From an uncultured Planctomycetales bacterium (GTDB lineage Bacteria; Planctomycetota; Planctomycetia; Pirellulales; S012-138): a DNA stretch of 64,000 nucleotides. A model generated the notes under the pieces. It was not told the DNA's origin. It searched no databases and was given only the letters and a program-made list of their open reading frames with translations. Shown one piece after another: positions 60,059-64,000 of this stretch. Every line of letters starts with the position of its first letter. Positions within the stretch are counted from its first letter, which is position 1. The position numbers were made by a program, and so were the translations under genes. The stretch lies in NCBI GenBank assembly GCA_937982665.1, contig CALJLD010000004.1, positions 14,344 to 78,343 of the forward strand, written 5' to 3'.

Positions 60059-61207
60059 ATGACAATCTCCGCTAAATCAGCCCGATGGAATGCGCCGCGC
60101 GAAACAACGGCAAAGACGCCGTTCTTGAGCGTGATTGTCCCCGTCCGCAATGAAGCCAAGCACATTCATGAGACGCTGACGCAACTGATCAAGCAGGACT
60201 ACCCGTCGGACGCCTTCGAGGTCCTGGTTGTCGATGGCGAATCCACCGATAGCACGCGCAACATTGTGACGGAGTTTTCTCGCCGTCATCCGCAAGTCCG
60301 CCTGCTGGAAAACCCGAAGCGCTGGTCCAGCGCTGCCAGAAACGTTGGCATCCGCGCCGCTCAGGGCGAGTTGATTCTCATCGTTGATGGCCATTGCGAA
60401 GTGCCTGACGAGTACCTCTTTCACGCAGTTGTGGATGCCTTCGAGCGCAGCGGCGCGGATTGCCTCGGTCGGCCTCAACCTTTGGACGTCAATCGCGCCA
60501 GCACTTTGCAAAGGGCAATCGCCGCGGCAAGATCATCCTGGCTCGGCCATCACCCTTCGTCGTTCATCTACTCATCAGAGGAACAACTCGTCCCGGCGCA
60601 CAGCGTCGCCGTTGCTTATCGGCGTGATGTCTTCAATCAGGTGGGTTACTTTGACGAATCCTTTGACGCTTGCGAAGACGTCGAACTGAATCATCGCGTC
60701 GACAAGGCCGATTTGAGTTGCTTGTTCACGCCAAAGATTGCCGTCCGTTATGAGCCGCGCAACTCCCTGCGAGGGCTGTTCCGGCAACTTGTTCGCTACG
60801 GACGCGGCCGTATCCGCTTACTCCGCAAACATCGCGAAACCTTCTCGCTTCCGGCCTTGGTGCCGGCGCTGTTTTTGATTGGGCTGGTTGTTGGGCTGCC
60901 GCTGAGTTTTGTGGCCGCGCCGTTCGCCTGGATCTACCTTGGAGTTCTCGCGCTCTATGCGTTTGCCGTCGGGGCGGTCTCGCTAGGCCTGGCGGCCTTC
61001 ACGCAAGACTTGCGCGTGCTGCCTTGGTTGCCGCCTGTTTTTCTCACCATCCACATGGCCTGCGGGTGGGGAGTCATTCGCGAAGCGATTCTCCCCGGCC
61101 GAAACAAGTTTGCCTCAGGCAAGAAACAAGCAGCAGAAACAAAAGACAAACCTGCCGGCCAACCCCAACGGCAAACACGCGAACGCCGACAAGAAGCCGC
61201 GCTTTGA
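60059..61207 (+). CDS. GT2 glycosyltransferase, ExoA-like, membrane-anchored
   Basis: A 382-residue protein. The GT-A domain has SVIVPVRNEAKHIHETLTQL, FEVLVVDGESTDSTRNIVTE, SSAARNVGIRAAQGELILIV and DGHCEVP (the metal site), and YFDESFDACEDVELNHRVDK. Three to four C-terminal membrane helices (about 265-350) resemble ExoA-like succinoglycan transferases. The tail is charged (KDKPAGQPQRQTRERRQEA). ATG at 60059 follows the deacetylase stop by 20 bases. It adds a sugar to the lipid-linked repeat unit; which sugar is unknown. Confidence 0.92.
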   Translation: MTISAKSARWNAPRETTAKTPFLSVIVPVRNEAKHIHETLTQLIKQDYPSDAFEVLVVDGESTDSTRNIVTEFSRRHPQVRLLENPKRWSSAARNVGIRAAQGELILIVDGHCEVPDEYLFHAVVDAFERSGADCLGRPQPLDVNRASTLQRAIAAARSSWLGHHPSSFIYSSEEQLVPAHSVAVAYRRDVFNQVGYFDESFDACEDVELNHRVDKADLSCLFTPKIAVRYEPRNSLRGLFRQLVRYGRGRIRLLRKHRETFSLPALVPALFLIGLVVGLPLSFVAAPFAWIYLGVLALYAFAVGAVSLGLAAFTQDLRVLPWLPPVFLTIHMACGWGVIREAILPGRNKFASGKKQAAETKDKPAGQPQRQTRERRQEAAL

Positions 61208-61301
61208 CCAACCGTCCATAAGCATTGTCACAGCGCGTCCACAAACGGTGCCGTCATCGAGCCAATAACTTCCAAATCAACGTCCTGAAAGTCTAATCAT
61301 C

Positions 61302-62318
61302 GTGAAAGTCCTCGTCACAGGCGGAGCCGGCTATGTCGGCAGTCATACCGTTCGCTGGCTGGAACGCCGCGACTTTGATGTCTGGGTGTATGACAACCTG
61401 TCGCTAGGGCATCGTCAGGCTGTGCCCGCCGGTCGATTGATTGAAGGTGACCTGGCCGATACCGCAAGGCTGGAGGCCGCGCTCTTCGATCATCAGATTG
61501 AAGCCGTCGTGCATTTTGCCGGAGCGTCGCTCGTGGGCGAGTCCGTTCAGCGCCCGGAGATTTACTACCGCAACAATGTCGTCGGCAGCCTGAGCCTGCT
61601 CGAAGCCATGAGGGCTGTCGGCGTTACGCGGATTGTCTTCTCCAGCACAACCGCCGTTTATGGCACTCCGGATTCCATGCCCATCTCGGAGTCGTTCCCC
61701 CTGTCGCCCATCAACCCTTACGGCGTTTCCAAAAGAACCGTTGAGCAAATGCTCGCGGACTTCCGCACCGCGTACGGTTTTTCCTTTGCCGCCTTGCGAT
61801 ATTTCAACGCGGCCGGCGCAAGCCCGGACGGAGACCTGGGCGAAGACCACAGTCCGGAGTCGCACTTGATTCCCATCGTGCTGCAAGTGGCATTAGGACA
61901 GCGCGAGCACATCGCCATCTTTGGCGATGACTACCCCACGCCCGATGGCACCTGCATCCGCGATTATGTGCACGTGGACGATCTCGCTTCCGCGCATCAG
62001 GCGGCGCTGGAAAAGCTCGCCCAGGAAGATTCGCCGCAACAACTGAGAGCCAACCTCGGCATCGGCCGCGGCTACAGCGTGAAAGAAGTTGTCGAGTCTT
62101 GCCGGCAAGTCACTGGCCATGAAATTCCCGCGGTCGTCGGTCCCCGTCGCGCTGGCGATCCCCCGGAACTCGTTGCCGATTCCTCGCTGGCTAGAAAAGC
62201 CCTGAACTGGAAGCCGGCCTATACAACGCTTGAGTCCATTTTGGAAACCGCATGGAAGTGGCACTCAACGCACCCCAATGGTTTTGCCACTTCGCCACAA
62301 GCGGTGAAGTCCAGCTAA
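61302..62318 (+). CDS. galE: UDP-glucose 4-epimerase GalE
   Basis: A 338-residue short-chain dehydrogenase-type epimerase. Seen: NAD-binding VTGGAGYVGSHTV, VVHFAGASLVGESV, FSSTTAVYG, the catalytic Y140-G-V-S-K144 (NPYGVSKRTVEQML), LRYFNAAGASPDGDLGEDHS, and RDYVHVDDLASAH. It interconverts UDP-glucose and UDP-galactose (or the N-acetyl forms) and presumably supplies precursors to the cluster. The start is GTG at 61302. It follows the GT2 gene by 95 bases. Confidence 0.96.
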   Translation: MKVLVTGGAGYVGSHTVRWLERRDFDVWVYDNLSLGHRQAVPAGRLIEGDLADTARLEAALFDHQIEAVVHFAGASLVGESVQRPEIYYRNNVVGSLSLLEAMRAVGVTRIVFSSTTAVYGTPDSMPISESFPLSPINPYGVSKRTVEQMLADFRTAYGFSFAALRYFNAAGASPDGDLGEDHSPESHLIPIVLQVALGQREHIAIFGDDYPTPDGTCIRDYVHVDDLASAHQAALEKLAQEDSPQQLRANLGIGRGYSVKEVVESCRQVTGHEIPAVVGPRRAGDPPELVADSSLARKALNWKPAYTTLESILETAWKWHSTHPNGFATSPQAVKSS

Positions 62319-62378
62319 GCGACATCTTGCAAAGCAACGCGCGAACTTCATCCACAGCAAAGCAACAAAGACCTCAAT

Positions 62379-63545
62379 TTGTCAGCCGCACTAACAACAC
62401 GCGAAAAGAACCTGGCACTCGGTTCACCCCAGTGGCTGAACGTGCTGCGCGTGGAACTTGCCGCCGCCTGGGAAGCTGCCGACCGCGGCCCACTCGTGGA
62501 TGTGCAGGTCGCAAAAGTCATCAAGCGTCCCTTCTCTGAGATTCGATTTCTGGACGTAAGCACGCAATCCGGCGCGTGTCGAGTTGTGGCCAAGAGCACT
62601 GTGCGCGATCCGATGAACCGCCCCTTTTGGGATCGTCAGGTTCAAGCGACTGTTGAGTACGAGATCCTGGATCACTTGTATGGTCAGTTCGAGCAACTGC
62701 AAGGCCTGTCCGTTCCGCGACCTCTCTGCGTGATACCGGAACTCGATACGTTTGTCATGCAGCACATCAGTGGCAGCGAACTTGTCGCGCAGCATCGCGC
62801 GCTGCGAAGCTTCTCTTCTGCTGCCAACTTTCAAGCTCTTGAGCAAAACTATCGCGCGCTTGGTGGTTGGCTGGGCAGCTTTCAAGAGTTCACCAAGCCT
62901 GGCCATGGTGATGAGAGCCATCTGCAAGGCATTGTTGAGCGGATTCAACTTCGCTTGGAAAAGATCGACGCCGCGGGCGATTCTCGGATTCCCGCGGAAC
63001 TCCTTTCGCACGTCAATCGCCGCATGGAGACTTTGGTACAACAGGCTGCCGGCGAAGAAATCCCCATCGCCGGCCGGCATGGTGACTTTGGTCCGTGGAA
63101 CGTGATGGTTTCCCACACGGAAATTTCGGATCAGAATCACATCGCCGGAAGCCATCGCGTGGCAAACGAGCTCGTCGTGCTGGATTTCATGGGCTACGCG
63201 CGCGAGCCGCGACCGCTGGACGCAATCAATTTGCTGTTGTTCCTGAAGCACGAGTCTCACAGCATTGTCGCCAGTGGAAGACGCGCACGCGCGCTACAAC
63301 ACAGCTTCCTCAAGGGACTGAATTGGCAATTGCCGTGTTCCGTGCCGCTGTTGCAGTTGTGCGAACTTCACGCCCGCGTGTACGCGGTCTGGGGTTGCCT
63401 TTCCACTCCCGGTCACCGCTGGCATCATCGCTCTCAACAAAAGAAACACTTGCGCGACAGCATTGCCTGGCTATTGCACGATTCCGCTCCCGGGGTCTGG
63501 CATTTGCTTCAAGTCGATGACGCGCATGAGGATGACATCGACTGA
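62379..63545 (+). CDS. Aminoglycoside-phosphotransferase-fold kinase in the EPS cluster
   Basis: A protein of up to 388 residues with the APH/choline-kinase fold. The catalytic loop is H-G-D-F-x3-N (GRHGDFGPWNVMV), followed by the metal-binding acidic residue in VVLDFMGYAREP. The N-lobe includes RVVAKSTVRDPMNRPFWDRQ. There is no resistance-gene context; the substrate is more likely a sugar or glycan intermediate because the gene lies between galE and a GT4. The start is uncertain: TTG at 62379 is the earliest in frame, without a good ribosome-binding site, and GTG codons occur about 20 codons later. The end is secure. Confidence 0.8.
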   Translation: MSAALTTREKNLALGSPQWLNVLRVELAAAWEAADRGPLVDVQVAKVIKRPFSEIRFLDVSTQSGACRVVAKSTVRDPMNRPFWDRQVQATVEYEILDHLYGQFEQLQGLSVPRPLCVIPELDTFVMQHISGSELVAQHRALRSFSSAANFQALEQNYRALGGWLGSFQEFTKPGHGDESHLQGIVERIQLRLEKIDAAGDSRIPAELLSHVNRRMETLVQQAAGEEIPIAGRHGDFGPWNVMVSHTEISDQNHIAGSHRVANELVVLDFMGYAREPRPLDAINLLLFLKHESHSIVASGRRARALQHSFLKGLNWQLPCSVPLLQLCELHARVYAVWGCLSTPGHRWHHRSQQKKHLRDSIAWLLHDSAPGVWHLLQVDDAHEDDID

Positions 63546-63650
63546 AGCGGCTTTGTCGCCGTGCGATGGGCAATCGTTCTTATGCGACCAGGCAAAACCC
63601 AGCGGTTGTGATTACTATTGGTGTTTGAATCATCTTTCGAAACGTAACCT

Positions 63651-64000
63651 GTGGCAATCAACTCAACTTCAGATTCGCGTTTCGCGATCACCTCGACCGA
63701 AGCGACTTCCACGGCAACTTCCGCCGCCGCGGGGCAAGGTGATGACGTTGCGGCTTCGGCGGATCGCGCGAATGGCGAATCATCTACACCAGTTCGCCGA
63801 GCGAATCCCGCCGCCGATGTTGCCAAACTGATTGGTCCCGCGCCATCCATGCCAACTCCAGTTGCTCCCGTGCATGTCTGTTTCATGCTGGACCGCCTTT
63901 GCCACGGCGGCACAGAGCATTGGGTGTTGCGATTGATCCAACATTTGGATCGTGAGCGAGTCGTCCCTTCGCTTTGTTTGCTGGATGGTGAGGATGATCT
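63651..64000 (+). CDS. GT4-type glycosyltransferase, N-terminal part (runs off the window)
   Basis: The reading frame is open from a GTG at 63651 to the end of the window, giving 116 residues. The first 70 are Ala/Ser/Thr-rich and low-complexity. Then VHVCFMLDRLCHGGTEHWVL and LIQHLDRERVVPSLCLLDGE match the N-terminal GT-B fold of family 4 glycosyltransferases (the GGTE loop and following helix). The true start could be an internal ATG (63849 or 63889). The C-terminal catalytic half lies outside the window. It continues the exopolysaccharide cluster. Confidence 0.75.
   Translation, partial: MAINSTSDSRFAITSTEATSTATSAAAGQGDDVAASADRANGESSTPVRRANPAADVAKLIGPAPSMPTPVAPVHVCFMLDRLCHGGTEHWVLRLIQHLDRERVVPSLCLLDGEDD

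Noticed and set aside
62379..63545. Aminoglycoside resistance gene
   Set aside because: Only the general phosphotransferase fold is shared; the location within an exopolysaccharide cluster and the N-lobe sequence do not support resistance.
1..64000. tRNA, rRNA, insertion-sequence transposase, phage or integrase genes
   Set aside because: I looked for these on both strands and found no supporting sequence or motif.

Overview
The window looks like a chromosomal segment of a planctomycete, probably a Pirellula-type member of the order Pirellulales. This is judged from gene content only: a PQQ-like propeller lipoprotein with the WPQWGG motif, an ECF sigma factor divergent from a large membrane Ser/Thr kinase, an NPYEPPS mini-protein, a vanadium-type haloperoxidase, ComB, HslVU with a short HslV propeptide, and an exosortase/exopolysaccharide locus. 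The DNA is fairly GC-rich, coding-dense and uses many GTG starts. I see no rRNA, tRNA, transposase, phage gene or CRISPR array.

Layout. 0-5.2 kb: secreted or redox genes (PQQ-like lipoprotein, AhpD-like enzyme, YyaL-like thioredoxin protein). 5.5-11.3 kb: flagellar switch and export-gate genes fliL-fliN-fliO-fliP-fliQ-fliR-flhB, with no fliM. 11.7-17.7 kb: a receiver-GGDEF-CBS protein, xseA, a HEAT protein and an FkbM methyltransferase. 18-28.8 kb: haloperoxidase, egtB, hisG, a UbiB-type kinase divergent from recQ, and two small secreted proteins. 28.8-37.2 kb: a radical SAM protein, then a likely phospho-signalling group (FHA, ECF sigma, Ser/Thr kinase, WD40). 37.3-44.4 kb: glcF, a dolichol-phosphate-type glycosyltransferase, an LRR fragment, and a TetR gene divergent from a Tat-exported ankyrin protein and a cupin. 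44.5-48.1 kb: hslV-hslU-zinc ribbon-comB on the minus strand. 49.2-64 kb: exosortase, Wzc-like kinase, 1508-residue TPR protein, EpsI-domain protein, sugar transferase, polysaccharide deacetylase, GT2, galE, APH-like kinase and the start of a GT4.

The most coherent system is the 49-64 kb cluster. It should make and export an exopolysaccharide and contribute to exosortase sorting of surface proteins. It resembles the proteobacterial XrtA/EPS loci, but exosortase and EpsI are separate genes about 6.9 kb apart, and it includes a phosphotransferase-fold kinase of unknown substrate. Other notable signals are a perfect 25-bp palindrome lying on a TTGACA promoter between the tetR and ankyrin genes, several families of dispersed inverted and tandem repeats, and recurrent Ala/Gln/Asn/Asp/Ser-rich inserts in unrelated proteins.
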